In this document: piece after piece, positions 15,684 to 23,360 of the stretch
Position numbering within the stretch: the stretch's first letter is position 1
Layout: each line of letters begins with the position of its first letter
Origin: a virus
Reading direction: 5' to 3' (one strand)
Length of the DNA: 64,000 nt
Virus record (IMG/VR): IMGVR_UViG_3300009093_000036
Span: 62,001-126,000 of that record
Translations under genes and position numbers: made by a program
Notes under the pieces: generated by a model
The model's input: only the letters and a program-made list of their open reading frames with translations
What the model was told of the DNA's origin: nothing
Databases searched by the model: none

Positions 15684-15692
15684 GCATGGAGG

Positions 15693-15881
15693 CTACCACA
15701 GCCGCGGGTTCAGCACCGCGCTGTGCCCGGTGATGGCCGAGAGCAGCCACAACACGAGGAAGACGACAGCGATCACGTAGATGACCTTCTTGATGTTGGC
15801 GTCGATCCACGGGAGCATCGAGATCGCCCACAGAAGGACACCGAAGCCGAGAAGAATCGCGATGAGGGTGAGGAGGGTCAT
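15693..15881 (-). CDS. Thivi_2564-like small membrane protein
   Basis: This 62-residue protein has two hydrophobic helices. The N-terminus TLLTLIAILLGFGVLLWAIS followed by DANIKKVIYVIAVV matches the Thivi_2564 membrane protein family, common in bacteria and phages and of unknown function. ATG 15881 aligns best with the family start, although its GGGAGG site is very close. GTG 15917 would add 12 residues. A strong hairpin precedes the gene. Confidence 0.65.
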   Translation of the reverse strand: MTLLTLIAILLGFGVLLWAISMLPWIDANIKKVIYVIAVVFLVLWLLSAITGHSAVLNPRLW

Positions 15882-15926
15882 GCCTCCCGCAACGCACAGA
15901 GCGGGCCGGCGAATCACAGCGTTCCC

Positions 15927-15964
15927 GGGTCGCAGGCGTGACAGCCACGCCCCACCTGCGACCC
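15927..15964. repeat. Intergenic hairpin with 10-bp GC-rich stem
   Basis: The arms GGGTCGCAGG and CCTGCGACCC enclose a smaller CGTG/CACG stem. The hairpin lies between the stop at 15969 and the small membrane protein gene. No T-run follows on either strand, so it is a candidate terminator for a non-host polymerase, an mRNA-stabilising structure or an operator. Confidence 0.65.
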
Positions 15965-15968
15965 ACCG

Positions 15969-16265
15969 TCACGGAACGCCGAGGAACGACTTCAGGCCCG
16001 TCAGCGTCTCCTGCATCCGGGACGTGATGTCCCCGAGCACAGCGTTCCGCGTGTGTCCGCGGACCTTGATGTGGAGCTCGGGCTTGAAGTCGTAGTCGGG
16101 AAGCCGATTTCGGCCGAGAGCCATCGGGAGCTTCAACACCAAGTTCACGATGGCGTCATCCTCGAAGGTGACGACCTCGTACCGCAACTCCTGGTGTTGG
16201 AGCCGGCAGTGCTCGACGGCGGCATCGAGCATGTGCTTCAGCTTCTTGAGCTCCTCGTCATTCAT
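15969..16265 (-). CDS. Protein of unknown function
   Basis: This is a 98-residue protein. A helical start (NDEELKKLKHMLDAAVEHC) is followed by beta-like strands (YEVVTFEDDAIVNLVLKLP) and HIKVRGHTRNAV. The start ATG 16265 overlaps the upstream stop as ATGA. No motif is seen. Confidence 0.55.
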   Translation of the reverse strand: MNDEELKKLKHMLDAAVEHCRLQHQELRYEVVTFEDDAIVNLVLKLPMALGRNRLPDYDFKPELHIKVRGHTRNAVLGDITSRMQETLTGLKSFLGVP

Positions 16266-16759
16266 GACTTCGTGGCCTCCACCATGAACTTGTCCAGCGA
16301 CTGTCGGAACACCCGAACGATGGTCTTCTTGTCCGCCGAAGACAAGAACTCGCTGCCGAAGTGCAGCTTGTTCAGTCGTCGGAGCTCCTTGACGGTGAGG
16401 GCGGGAGCCTCCTCGTGCAAGCGCATCGCCTCGTTCTTGGTGAGGGTCTTGTTGGCCTTCTTCACGGAGTCCCTTTCCAGCTCGTACAGACGCTCGTACT
16501 CCTTGTTGACCGCCTTCTCGCCGACCGCCAGCACCTCGCAGCCGAAAGACCGCCACCGGGCTTCGGTGGGAGCACTCTGAGAAACGGCGAGGAACTTCAC
16601 GAGGTGATCCATTCGCGACCGTGGCCCACCACCCATCTGGGCGCGCTCCAGCTTCCGTGAGTCCTCCTCGGTCGCCGGGAAGCACATGTCGTAGCGCATC
16701 ATGTCGATCACGGAACTGATGGTTCCGATCTTGATGAGGAGCTTGATGGGCTGCTTCAC
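16262..16759 (-). CDS. Helical protein of unknown function
   Basis: This 165-residue protein is read from GTG 16759, overlapping the HicB-like gene as GTGA, with a GAGG site. Long charged helices dominate (YERLYELERDSVKKANKTLTK, KELRRLNKLHF). It is co-translated with the HicB-like antitoxin, but it has no resemblance to HicA, the small double-stranded-RNA-binding-fold toxin. It is probably an unrelated accessory gene. Confidence 0.55.
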   Translation of the reverse strand: MKQPIKLLIKIGTISSVIDMMRYDMCFPATEEDSRKLERAQMGGGPRSRMDHLVKFLAVSQSAPTEARWRSFGCEVLAVGEKAVNKEYERLYELERDSVKKANKTLTKNEAMRLHEEAPALTVKELRRLNKLHFGSEFLSSADKKTIVRVFRQSLDKFMVEATKS

Positions 16760-16980
16760 GTCCGCCTCGGGAGCATCTCCATCAGCCAGCGATCGACGCC
16801 CTCGGGCAGGGCTTCTCCGTTGTCCAGCCGATCGGCGAGCGTACGGAGAGCCACCGCCCGCGTGTGAACGACCGCCTGCTCCTGGCTGTCTCCGTAGGCC
16901 ATGGCACCGGGAAGGGCATCCACCTCCCCGATCCAGCGCCCATCTTCCTCTTGCTCGATCTCGATCTTCAAGTTGCTCAT
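16756..16980 (-). CDS. HicB-like antitoxin domain protein (solitary)
   Basis: This is a 74-residue protein. The segment IEIEQEEDGRWIGEVDALPG followed by A-x-G-D-S-x-E-x-A is the HicB partial RNase-H-fold domain (E-x-D-G-x-W-x-A-x-V-P-x-L-P-G). HicB proteins normally neutralise the HicA toxin and repress their own operon. Here there is no HicA-like gene on either side and no clear C-terminal DNA-binding part. It may be an orphan used to neutralise a host HicA, or a domain with another role. The ATG 16980 start follows the TGAAC spacer. Confidence 0.65.
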   Translation of the reverse strand: MSNLKIEIEQEEDGRWIGEVDALPGAMAYGDSQEQAVVHTRAVALRTLADRLDNGEALPEGVDRWLMEMLPRRT

Positions 16981-16982
16981 GT

Positions 16983-17228
16983 TCAATCCCTGTCTTCCAT
17001 CCGGCAGGTCCAGTCCTCGGTAGGCCGCCCCTGCTCATCCAGAACCTGCTCGACGTACCCACCATCCCGGACGCACTTCTGGCGTTCATGGTCGTCGTGG
17101 TAGCGGGCGTAGCCGATGAAGGCCATCGCCATGAGCAGGAACACGATGATGAGGTAGGCCTTCTCTTGGTCGTACTGCTCTTCGGTCACATCTACTCCGT
17201 CAACATCAAGTTGTTTGGGACGAGGCAC
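16983..17228 (-). CDS. Small membrane protein
   Basis: This 81-residue protein is read from GTG 17228, immediately after the upstream TAG. One hydrophobic helix occupies residues 25-42 (AYLIIVFLLMAMAFIGYA). A soluble charged C-terminus with two cysteines follows. The first 28 bases of the gene repeat, in another frame, inside the small gene at 28879-29010. Confidence 0.55.
   Translation of the reverse strand: MPRPKQLDVDGVDVTEEQYDQEKAYLIIVFLLMAMAFIGYARYHDDHERQKCVRDGGYVEQVLDEQGRPTEDWTCRMEDRD
17200..17227 (-). repeat. 28-base repeat, copy 1
   Basis: The sequence from TGCCTCGTCC through CAACTTGATGTTGA matches 26 of 28 bases of the segment at 28965-28992. The two copies are read in different frames, so protein homology does not explain the match. 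The part CAAC-TTGAT-GTTG is itself an inverted repeat. Confidence 0.7.
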
Positions 17229-17795
17229 CTACCCGCGGATCAACCGTCCGTTGATGGGGTCGGTCGTTGGGTTCTCCGAGCGGTACTCGGTTCGGATCTT
17301 CTGCATGAGCTCGGCGTGGTTGGCCTGAAGGACACTGAGCTCGGTGTCCATCCTTCTGAGCTCGGCGTTCTTCGAGACAGCCATGCCCTCGCCCTTGCGG
17401 ATCTTCTCGTTGCGCTCGACCAGCTTCTTGAGCTTCGGAAGATGCTTGAGGTAGACGTACGCCGATTTCCTGTACGTGCTGTCGTACTTCCCGCTCCCAC
17501 CGCTGGAGCTGTGGATCTCGAAGTCGGAGTAGCCGTGCCACCTCCCGAGCCGAGAGTTCCCCGGGAACTCGTAGTAGTGAGTCCCCGTCACCAGCTCCAG
17601 CCAGTCGATGTGCCGGTGCCGCTCCTTGCTGGAGATGTAGTCGGCATCGATGGTGAAGACCAAGCGATCGGTGTCCATCCAGACCTGGCTGACCTTCCAG
17701 TACCTGAACTTCTTGCCGCGGATCCTCTCGGCCTCCTTGCGAAGCATCGAGAGGAACTCGTCAGCCGTTGCTGCGCTCTTGAACGGGTTCTTCAT
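17229..17795 (-). CDS. Protein of unknown function
   Basis: This is a 188-residue protein. A helical N-terminus (ADEFLSMLRKEAERIRGKK) is followed by beta strands rich in aromatics (RYWKVSQVWMDTDRLVF, GTHYYEFPG, WHGYSDFEIHS). A coiled-coil-like C-terminal half with many Lys/Glu (KKLVERNEKIRKGEG, LRRMDTELSVLQANHAEL) ends the protein. It overlaps a small membrane-protein gene at its 5' end. No family is recognised. Confidence 0.6.
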   Translation of the reverse strand: MKNPFKSAATADEFLSMLRKEAERIRGKKFRYWKVSQVWMDTDRLVFTIDADYISSKERHRHIDWLELVTGTHYYEFPGNSRLGRWHGYSDFEIHSSSGGSGKYDSTYRKSAYVYLKHLPKLKKLVERNEKIRKGEGMAVSKNAELRRMDTELSVLQANHAELMQKIRTEYRSENPTTDPINGRLIRG

Positions 17796-17889
17796 GTCGT
17801 GGTTCCTGGTCGAAGTGGTGGAAGGCGGCGGCGAGCATCAGGATGAAGCCCAGGGTCACCAGCCCGCCGAAGACGAGACGTGCGGTCAT
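17761..17889 (-). CDS. Tiny single-span membrane protein
   Basis: This is a 42-residue protein. MTARLVFGGLVTLGFILM is an amphipathic-to-hydrophobic helix of about 20 residues, followed by AAAF and a charged tail. The start ATG 17889 has a good GAGAGGAAC site and overlaps the upstream stop as ATGA. It overlaps the downstream gene by 35 bases. The site and overlap favour a real gene, although the length is short. Confidence 0.5.
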   Translation of the reverse strand: MTARLVFGGLVTLGFILMLAAAFHHFDQEPRHEEPVQERSNG

Positions 17890-18323
17890 GATGTTCCTCT
17901 CGCACGAAGCGCCTCTTCAGCCTTGCTGGCACGCTCCTCCATCGCTTCGAGAGCATCGGCAGCCTGGGACCACGCCTGCGCCTCTCCGGCACTGATGTGG
18001 TCCAGGTCCGCCCTCTCCCGTAGATCGGCCACGCTGACGTAGCCGAAGCCATGTTGAGGCGTGGGGTGCTTCTTCGTCATCCGCGCATGGAACTCCCGCA
18101 ACTTCTTCAACTCCTTCAGAAGCTCGGGAACGTTGTTCCGCAGCGCCACGATGAGCTTGGCGTCCCGCTCGAAGCTGACATCGAACGAGTAGTGGTTGCT
18201 GGTGTAGACCCGCGTCCACGACTCAGTGCGGTGCCCGCTCTCGTGAATGTCGACGTGCTCCCAGGGCTCTTCCGTGGGCTGCTGCTCGAAGAGCTCTTCG
18301 AGCTCCTGAAGAGCATCAGCCAC
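17886..18323 (-). CDS. Helical protein of unknown function
   Basis: This 145-residue protein is read from GTG 18323. An acidic start (ALQELEELFEQQPTEEPW) and a beta-like middle (YSFDVSFERDAKLIVAL) precede coiled-coil segments (ELLKELKKLREFHARM, ALEAMEERASKAEEAL). It is probably oligomeric. It has no recognisable family. Confidence 0.55.
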   Translation of the reverse strand: MADALQELEELFEQQPTEEPWEHVDIHESGHRTESWTRVYTSNHYSFDVSFERDAKLIVALRNNVPELLKELKKLREFHARMTKKHPTPQHGFGYVSVADLRERADLDHISAGEAQAWSQAADALEAMEERASKAEEALRARGTS

Positions 18324-18624
18324 GGTAGTTCGCCTTCGTCAGGAGATTGAGGCGGTTGAAGATCCGTGGTGGGAGCGCCGCCTTGTCGAGGAAGGCGCGG
18401 AGCTTGGCCTTGCCGGCTTGCTCCGCCTCCTTGGTGAACGACCACACGTTGCCGCCAGGGGTCTGAACGATGGCGAGATACGTCCGGCCCTCGTCGTTGG
18501 TGGTGATCGACAGCGCCATCCCCAGCGGATGCAGGATCAGCTTGTTGATGGCGTAGACGATCCCGGTGTCGAGCAACTTCTTCTCGACCTGCTCCATCGT
18601 GAGCTCGATGACTTTCTCGGTCAT
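18316..18624 (-). CDS. Protein of unknown function
   Basis: This 102-residue protein has helical ends and a beta-like centre (ALSITTNDEGRTYLAIVQ). The start ATG 18624 overlaps the upstream stop as ATGA. The C-terminal segment PPRIFNRLNLLTKANYRG is basic. No family is identified. Confidence 0.55.
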   Translation of the reverse strand: MTEKVIELTMEQVEKKLLDTGIVYAINKLILHPLGMALSITTNDEGRTYLAIVQTPGGNVWSFTKEAEQAGKAKLRAFLDKAALPPRIFNRLNLLTKANYRG

Positions 18625-19178
18625 GCTGTCTCCTTCTTCTTCACGGGCTCACGGTAGGACTTGTCGTGCCAAGGCGGGAACTCCAAGTTCTCACCCATCA
18701 GGTCGAGCATCTCCTTTTCGATGGCGTCCTTGCCACCGAGCGCCTTCACCAGATCGCCCATGCTCGGAGGGACGAGCTTGCCCTTGTCGAGCAGCTCGGC
18801 GACGCGATCGGCGAAGATGGTGAGGCTCTGGACGTTCAGCCCGAGCAAGCCGGTGTCGATGTACGGCATGAGGGCCTTGATGCCGACGTATGTGTGCTGC
18901 ATCGCGATCGCTTCCACGGTGCTGTTCATCCGCAGCTTGGCCCGCATCGTCTCCCGCATCAGAAGCATGCCGGCGAGAACGTACTGATTCATCTCCTCGC
19001 GCTGGTCGCGCAACATCTCCTCGAAGCGCAGCTTGGCGGTGCCATGGTCAGCGATCATTGAGACCTTCTCGCGCTCCAGCTCCCGGATGCGCTCGTGCAG
19101 CGTGTTCCGCTCTGCCTTCGTTGCCTTCTCCAGCTCCTCGATCTTGATTTCGAGCTTGCTCTTCCTCGGCATGTTCAT
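18621..19178 (-). CDS. Coiled-coil protein of unknown function
   Basis: This is a 185-residue protein. Residues 4-45 form a highly charged coiled coil (KLEIKIEELEKATKAER, HERIRELEREK). A second helical part includes DQREEMNQYVLAGMLLMRETMR. The start ATG 19178 has GAAGG and overlaps the upstream stop as ATGA. It could be structural or a nucleic-acid-associated assembly factor. No motif decides. Confidence 0.6.
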   Translation of the reverse strand: MNMPRKSKLEIKIEELEKATKAERNTLHERIRELEREKVSMIADHGTAKLRFEEMLRDQREEMNQYVLAGMLLMRETMRAKLRMNSTVEAIAMQHTYVGIKALMPYIDTGLLGLNVQSLTIFADRVAELLDKGKLVPPSMGDLVKALGGKDAIEKEMLDLMGENLEFPPWHDKSYREPVKKKETA

Positions 19179-19372
19179 CCTACCTTCGGGGCGATGGAGC
19201 CATCGGCACGCATCCGGTCGAACACGGTGTCCGTATCGAAGTAGTCGGTGCTGTCCGCGTTCTTGTGGTTGGTGTGTTCGACTTCCTCGCCGCACCAGCG
19301 ACAGAGGCGGTCCTCGGGGCCGATGTGATCAGCCATCGTGGCACCGCCCTCGAACTCGTGAGGGATGGGCAT
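19175..19372 (-). CDS. Small zinc-binding protein
   Basis: This 65-residue protein carries CRWCG followed by HTNH about ten residues on. The spacing CxxC...HxxxH suggests a zinc finger. The acidic tail includes STDYFDTDTVFDRMR. It overlaps the HAD-like gene upstream as TGATG. Confidence 0.5.
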   Translation of the reverse strand: MPIPHEFEGGATMADHIGPEDRLCRWCGEEVEHTNHKNADSTDYFDTDTVFDRMRADGSIAPKVG

Positions 19373-20298
19373 CAGCCTGCCGCCGTCGAAGGACCGCACT
19401 TCGGGCACTCGGGATCCGGCCCCGTCTCTTCGGTGCATCCGATGCACTCGGGAGGCGGCCGCTTGTTCCACGGCTTGAACGAGAGCAGCCAGTCGACGTT
19501 CGGGAACTTGCCCTCGAAGCAGAAGGCACGATCGTCGATCATCATGTTGGAGGCGGGCTTCTGGGTCGGGAACTCCAGAGCGTCGATGACGAACTGAGAG
19601 GCCGGTGCAAGCTCCTCCAGGTCGAGTCCGCCGACTTCCTTCTCGTAGAAGACGATGAGGTGCTTGAGCAACCACGCCTTCATCGCCTCGATGCCGCCGG
19701 CGTCCTTGCTTCGGCTGCTGTAGACGCAGACCTGGAAGCGATCGTCGTGCGCCATCTGGGCGAGCCACGCCATCGCTCCCGGAACCGGGTCATCCACGAT
19801 GATGTGGGCGCCGCCCATCCAGCCCGACGTGTAGGAGTGCAGGACCCCATCGAAGTCGCAGCAGATGATGCTGACGCGCTTGCTCGGCAGAAGCTTGCCG
19901 GTGTTGGGCTCGTCCACTGGCACCTTCAGCCATCGCTCCGGCACCGCCTTCGAGATCGTGGACTGGTCGGCGTAGAGCTCGGCGAGGACCTTGTCGAGGA
20001 GGTTCGAGGCGCACTCCTTCCGCTGCTCCTTCGACATCTCGTACATGAACGTGTGCAGGTTCACGTAGTACTTCAGGATGACGTCGACGGGGATGTCCCG
20101 GATGTGCGTGGAACGCACGGGGTGCTCTCGGTCGAAGTAGTTGTTGGTGACGGCGCGGTGCAGCATCTCTGCGTACACCTCACGCAGGAGCATGCCCTGC
20201 GCGACTTCTTTGTTCGTGGGACCCATGGTTGCGTTCCTGTACCAGTTGGCGAGGTTGTTGACCCAGTCGGGCCAGACGTTGCTGATTCCGTAGCCCAT
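19372..20298 (-). CDS. HAD-like phosphatase with C-terminal zinc ribbon
   Basis: This is a 308-residue protein. The first 130 residues are helical and unrecognised. About residue 145 starts a HAD motif I, CDFDGVLHSYTSG (the DxDGxxH variant of phage and Pnkp-like phosphatases). VYSSRSKD is a possible motif II, and PTQKPASNMMIDDRAFCF supplies Lys and the acidic pair of motifs III and IV. The C-terminal 40 residues hold CIGCTEETGPDPECPKC, a zinc ribbon. The substrate is unknown; phage relatives act on nucleotides or on RNA and DNA ends. The start is ATG 20298. Confidence 0.75.
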   Translation of the reverse strand: MGYGISNVWPDWVNNLANWYRNATMGPTNKEVAQGMLLREVYAEMLHRAVTNNYFDREHPVRSTHIRDIPVDVILKYYVNLHTFMYEMSKEQRKECASNLLDKVLAELYADQSTISKAVPERWLKVPVDEPNTGKLLPSKRVSIICCDFDGVLHSYTSGWMGGAHIIVDDPVPGAMAWLAQMAHDDRFQVCVYSSRSKDAGGIEAMKAWLLKHLIVFYEKEVGGLDLEELAPASQFVIDALEFPTQKPASNMMIDDRAFCFEGKFPNVDWLLSFKPWNKRPPPECIGCTEETGPDPECPKCGPSTAAG

Positions 20299-20831
20299 CA
20301 CTTCTTCTTGTGGGATCGCTTGGGCTTCGCGGGCGCCGGGACCATCACCGCGATCTTCATCACCGCGATCTTCTCGCCGGCGTGCTTCTCACGCTGCTCG
20401 ACGTAGTCCATGTAGAGCTTGCTGCCCATTTCGTTGACGTCGACCGACACCAAGCGAAGAGCCTCCGCTTCGGGAAGAGCACCCTCGGTGAACTTGGCGA
20501 TCGCCTTGTTCAGGACGTACTGAGCAGCGCTGGTCCACCCTGACGCGATGCCAGCTTCGTGAATGAGGTCCTTCTGCGTCTCGTCGGCCTCGTTGAGGGT
20601 GGCCTTCTTCGCTGCACGGCGGAGACGCTCCACCATCTTGTTGTCGTCGAGCTCGTGGAACGGCGGGCTGACGTACTGCTTGCCCTGACTGATCGCCTCC
20701 TGGTGCTTGCGCTGCTCCTCGGGCGTCCAGGTGTACTCCTCGATGGCAGCGTGCAGCCGCATGATGCGGATCATGAGATCCGAGGTCTGGTAGCGCGGTT
20801 CCTTCGAGGCGGGCGTGATCTTCTTGGTCAT
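20298..20831 (-). CDS. Protein of unknown function
   Basis: This 177-residue, mostly helical protein contains LHAAIEEYTWTPEEQRKHQ and LRRAAKKATLNEADETQ. The C-terminus ends in a basic PKRSHKKK run. It starts at ATG 20831, with the GAAACGAACATG leader typical of this genome. It precedes the HAD-like gene and overlaps it as TGATG. Confidence 0.6.
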   Translation of the reverse strand: MTKKITPASKEPRYQTSDLMIRIMRLHAAIEEYTWTPEEQRKHQEAISQGKQYVSPPFHELDDNKMVERLRRAAKKATLNEADETQKDLIHEAGIASGWTSAAQYVLNKAIAKFTEGALPEAEALRLVSVDVNEMGSKLYMDYVEQREKHAGEKIAVMKIAVMVPAPAKPKRSHKKK

Positions 20832-21475
20832 GTTCGTTTCTTTCGTTTCGTTGTTGGAGCAGGAAGCGCGAGCAACGAGCCACCCGTGAGTAGCCCGGCG
20901 ATCGCTTTGTTGATGTTGTCTTGGGACAGCAGGTCCATCACGCGGGACGAGAGTGTCTCCATTCCCGCCTGGAGCTTCTTCAGCGCCTCACGCGCTTCTG
21001 GCGTGTCTCGAATGATCGCGACGCTGTAGTACTCGGTGCCTCCATGCATGCCGGAGTGCTGGCTGTACACCTTCCGCGACTTCGGCTCCTTCTTCCCCTT
21101 CATGAACTTCGTCGAGCCAGGGTGGCGGTAGTAGTGCTCACCGTTGCGAACCGCTGTCTCGAAGCGTTCGACCTCGATGGAGAGCTGCATCTTGTCGCCG
21201 TTCGCCAAGAACATGTCCTTCTCGTTCTTGAAGTCGTTGACTTGAACTTCCAGCCACGGCTCCCACTTGAAGGAGACCTTCTCGTCGATCGCCTTCAGCA
21301 TCTTGGTCCGAAGCTCACGGATGTCGGTGCTCGTGTGCTGGATCTCAAACTCGGGGCAGTAGGCGGTGAGGGTGTTTCCATCGAAGAAGATGGCGAAGGG
21401 GACCTGAGCCTCTCCTCCGCCAAACTCCTCCGCGATGTTGCGACCGTAGACCCCGTGCGGTCTCTTGATGGACAT
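20828..21475 (-). CDS. Protein of unknown function
   Basis: This is a 215-residue protein. The N-terminal part has the beta pattern VPFAIFFDGNTLTAYCPEF. The rest is charged (FKWEPWLEVQVNDFKNEKD, KGKKEPKSRKVYSQ) and ends in a basic tail KRKKRT. The start ATG 21475 overlaps the upstream gene. The segment AYCPEFEIQHTSTDIREL is vaguely reminiscent of the HicB half-RNase-H fold, but not convincingly. Confidence 0.6.
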   Translation of the reverse strand: MSIKRPHGVYGRNIAEEFGGGEAQVPFAIFFDGNTLTAYCPEFEIQHTSTDIRELRTKMLKAIDEKVSFKWEPWLEVQVNDFKNEKDMFLANGDKMQLSIEVERFETAVRNGEHYYRHPGSTKFMKGKKEPKSRKVYSQHSGMHGGTEYYSVAIIRDTPEAREALKKLQAGMETLSSRVMDLLSQDNINKAIAGLLTGGSLLALPAPTTKRKKRT

Positions 21476-21826
21476 CTACTTGTTCCCGAAGAAGGACAGC
21501 GCGTAGCCCAGGATGCGGTCCCGGGACTCCTTGCCGACATCGATGAGCATCCCCATCACGGACTTGAGGACCTGAAGCTCTCGCATGATCTTGTCTTCGT
21601 GAACCCCGACGCTGACAGTGCATCGCTGAACCCACACACCGTTGCCGACGTGGAGCTTCCCGATGACGTGGTTCGTCACTTCCTCGGTGAGCTTCTTCAT
21701 GAGCTCGTCGGTGTTGAAGGGCTTGTCCCCGTAGAACTCGATGTCGCTGATCCTGATGTAGAGCTCGGCCACTTTCGTGGGATCGCTCTTTCTGACCTCG
21801 AAGGAGGTCGGCGGCATGGAAGGCAT
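21476..21826 (-). CDS. Protein of unknown function
   Basis: This is a 116-residue protein. A two-strand beta pattern (AELYIRISDIEFYG, WVQRCTVSVGVHED) is followed by a hydrophobic helix (LKSVMGMLIDVG). It starts at ATG 21826, overlapping the upstream stop as TGATG. No motif is recognised. Confidence 0.55.
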   Translation of the reverse strand: MPSMPPTSFEVRKSDPTKVAELYIRISDIEFYGDKPFNTDELMKKLTEEVTNHVIGKLHVGNGVWVQRCTVSVGVHEDKIMRELQVLKSVMGMLIDVGKESRDRILGYALSFFGNK

Positions 21827-22269
21827 CACATCCCCTTTCTGGCACGCTCGACGAGGTCGAGGGCGTTGACTTCGACGTCGTAGGTGTCGTCCGGGAAAGA
21901 CTCCTTCACGGCGAGCCGAAGAGCAGCCAGAAGCTCCTCCTTCGACATGTCGTCGAGGGTTTTCTTCACCGGCGTTCGCTTCCGTGTTGTCCGCTTGGGT
22001 GGCGGCGTCAGCGGCTTCAGCTCGACCGAGGCCACACCGGCGGCATAGCCGGCGACGAACCCATCGCCATGGATCTCGGCGTGCGGGCCCTCGTAGGCGT
22101 GGATGCGACGCTTGTGGGCTCCATCCTCGATCTCGACATCACAGCGTTCCGTCGTTCCGTTGACGAAGGTGCGCACCCGCATGTTGAAGTTGTCGAGCCT
22201 CTTCACTCCCTTGACTGACCACGACTTCGGGTTGCCCCGAGGTGCGAGGCGTTCTCCGGGAAACGGCAT
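21826..22269 (-). CDS. Protein of unknown function with basic linker
   Basis: This is a 147-residue protein. The first 80 residues form beta strands (RVRTFVNGTTERCDVEIED). A Lys/Arg/Pro-rich linker (PPPKRTTRKRTPVKK) follows, then an acidic helix (MSKEELLAALRLAVKE). The start ATG 22269 has a strong GAGGAG site. Its two-part architecture may bind nucleic acid through the linker, but no family is known. Confidence 0.6.
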   Translation of the reverse strand: MPFPGERLAPRGNPKSWSVKGVKRLDNFNMRVRTFVNGTTERCDVEIEDGAHKRRIHAYEGPHAEIHGDGFVAGYAAGVASVELKPLTPPPKRTTRKRTPVKKTLDDMSKEELLAALRLAVKESFPDDTYDVEVNALDLVERARKGM

Positions 22270-22271
22270 AC

Positions 22272-22652
22272 TTACTCCTCTACGCTTTCGTGTTTTCGGG
22301 CGTACTTCAGCCTGCCGCGAACACGGTGAACAAGAACATCGGGCCGTAGCTCGGGCGTGAGCTCGCAGCCCTTGAACGTACACGGCCTGTTGTAGGGGTG
22401 GTCACGACACATGTCCGGCCGCTGCTCGTAGATCGTGCAGTCGCGAGTCTCTCTGTCGAAGTACCGGCACGTGTAGTGGTGGGCTTCTGGCTCGCCAGGG
22501 AAGTTGGAGTTTGGCGCACGGTACTTGCCCTTGTACAACACCATCCTCGCGATGAGGGCGTCATCCTTGTGGCTCGTCAGCGTGTGAAGCTCTGAAGGTG
22601 AGTACATCAAGATGAAGTCCTCGCAGCAGTGCCCGGTGCACCGCTCAGCCAT
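22272..22652 (-). CDS. YkgJ-like cysteine-cluster protein
   Basis: This is a 126-residue protein. The cysteine pattern CTGHCCEDF, then CRYFDRETRDCTIYEQRP, then MCRDHP, resembles the YkgJ/UPF0153 family, whose cysteines bind zinc or an iron-sulfur cluster and whose members are often linked to Fe-S or tRNA modification functions. The match is strong in the final Y-x-x-R-P-x-x-C-R element. The start ATG 22652 overlaps the tiny membrane gene as TGATG. The role in the phage is unknown. Confidence 0.75.
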   Translation of the reverse strand: MAERCTGHCCEDFILMYSPSELHTLTSHKDDALIARMVLYKGKYRAPNSNFPGEPEAHHYTCRYFDRETRDCTIYEQRPDMCRDHPYNRPCTFKGCELTPELRPDVLVHRVRGRLKYARKHESVEE

Positions 22653-22762
22653 CAGTGCACCACGCCGATGGCGAGCAGGATCTGCATGGTGTAGCTGCCG
22701 ACGAGCATACCGGCGATGAAGGAGCCCGCGATGAGGGCGAGCAAGTCGCTGTCGTTGCCCAT
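22652..22762 (-). CDS. Tiny membrane protein
   Basis: This 36-residue protein has two short hydrophobic stretches: LLALIAGSFIAGMLVG and MQILLAIGVV. The start ATG 22762 has a GGAGG site at a good distance, and both ends interlock with neighbours (TGATG and two-base gap). The product is probably membrane-bound, and the function is unknown. Confidence 0.55.
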   Translation of the reverse strand: MGNDSDLLALIAGSFIAGMLVGSYTMQILLAIGVVH

Positions 22763-22763
22763 C

Positions 22764-23360
22764 TCAGACCTCCAACTTCGGATTCTTCGTGAAGTACGGC
22801 TCACGACCATGAACGCCCGCACCCACGATGCGCAGGAACTGGCGGTCGAAGCTCGTCTTCACCGGCAGGCTCTCGTGCGGCGTGAAGATGCCGATGTTGT
22901 GGACGTCGCCGGCGCGCATCAGCGTTGCCGCATCGTACGGGTACTGCTCGGCGAGATGGCCGATGTCGCCATCCTCTGAGGTGTCGAAGTGTTCGGCGTC
23001 CCAGAGCGCACAGCTCTTGTCCAAGTTGTTGGCGAGCAGGATGCGAACGTCGCGTTCGAGCGTGACATGGTGTCGACGGCCCCAACCCGGAGGTGACCCC
23101 CAACCAGCAGTGCCCGGGATGATGCCAGCTTCGGTATGCAGAGCACGGCCGTGCTTGGCGCGAGCTCCGCGGTGTGCTGCACCAGCTTCCACCCGCGACT
23201 CGTCGATGGTGAGATAGCCAACGGAGTCGCGACTCACGAACACCATCGAGATGATGTCGCGGTAGGCGCCGTATTCGTCCGGCACGGAATCGGGGTTGCC
23301 CTGGATGTAGGGCATCATCAGGCAGCGCAGTCCAGAGAACTGCGGGAACTCGATGTTCAT
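22764..23360 (-). CDS. Conserved-looking phage protein of unknown function
   Basis: This 198-residue protein has several strongly patterned blocks: GLRCLMMPYIQGNPDSVP, VGYLTIDES, HRGARAKHGRALHTEAG, RILLANNLDKSCALWDAEH, DTSEDGDIGHLAEQYPY, GIFTPHESLPV and DRQFLRIVGAGVHGREPYFT. Runs of His, Arg, Asp and Gly like these suggest a catalytic or ligand-binding fold, and I have the impression of a widely shared phage protein, although I cannot name it. The start ATG 23360 overlaps the upstream stop as ATGA. Confidence 0.7.
   Translation of the reverse strand: MNIEFPQFSGLRCLMMPYIQGNPDSVPDEYGAYRDIISMVFVSRDSVGYLTIDESRVEAGAAHRGARAKHGRALHTEAGIIPGTAGWGSPPGWGRRHHVTLERDVRILLANNLDKSCALWDAEHFDTSEDGDIGHLAEQYPYDAATLMRAGDVHNIGIFTPHESLPVKTSFDRQFLRIVGAGVHGREPYFTKNPKLEV

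Noticed and set aside
16262-17228. A HicA toxin partner for the HicB-like gene
   Set aside because: Neither neighbour has the short double-stranded-RNA-binding-fold pattern or the conserved G-S-H motif of HicA.
20828-21475. A HicB-like fold in the protein at 20828
   Set aside because: The segment AYCPEFEIQHTST resembles one HicB strand, but the remaining pattern is absent.
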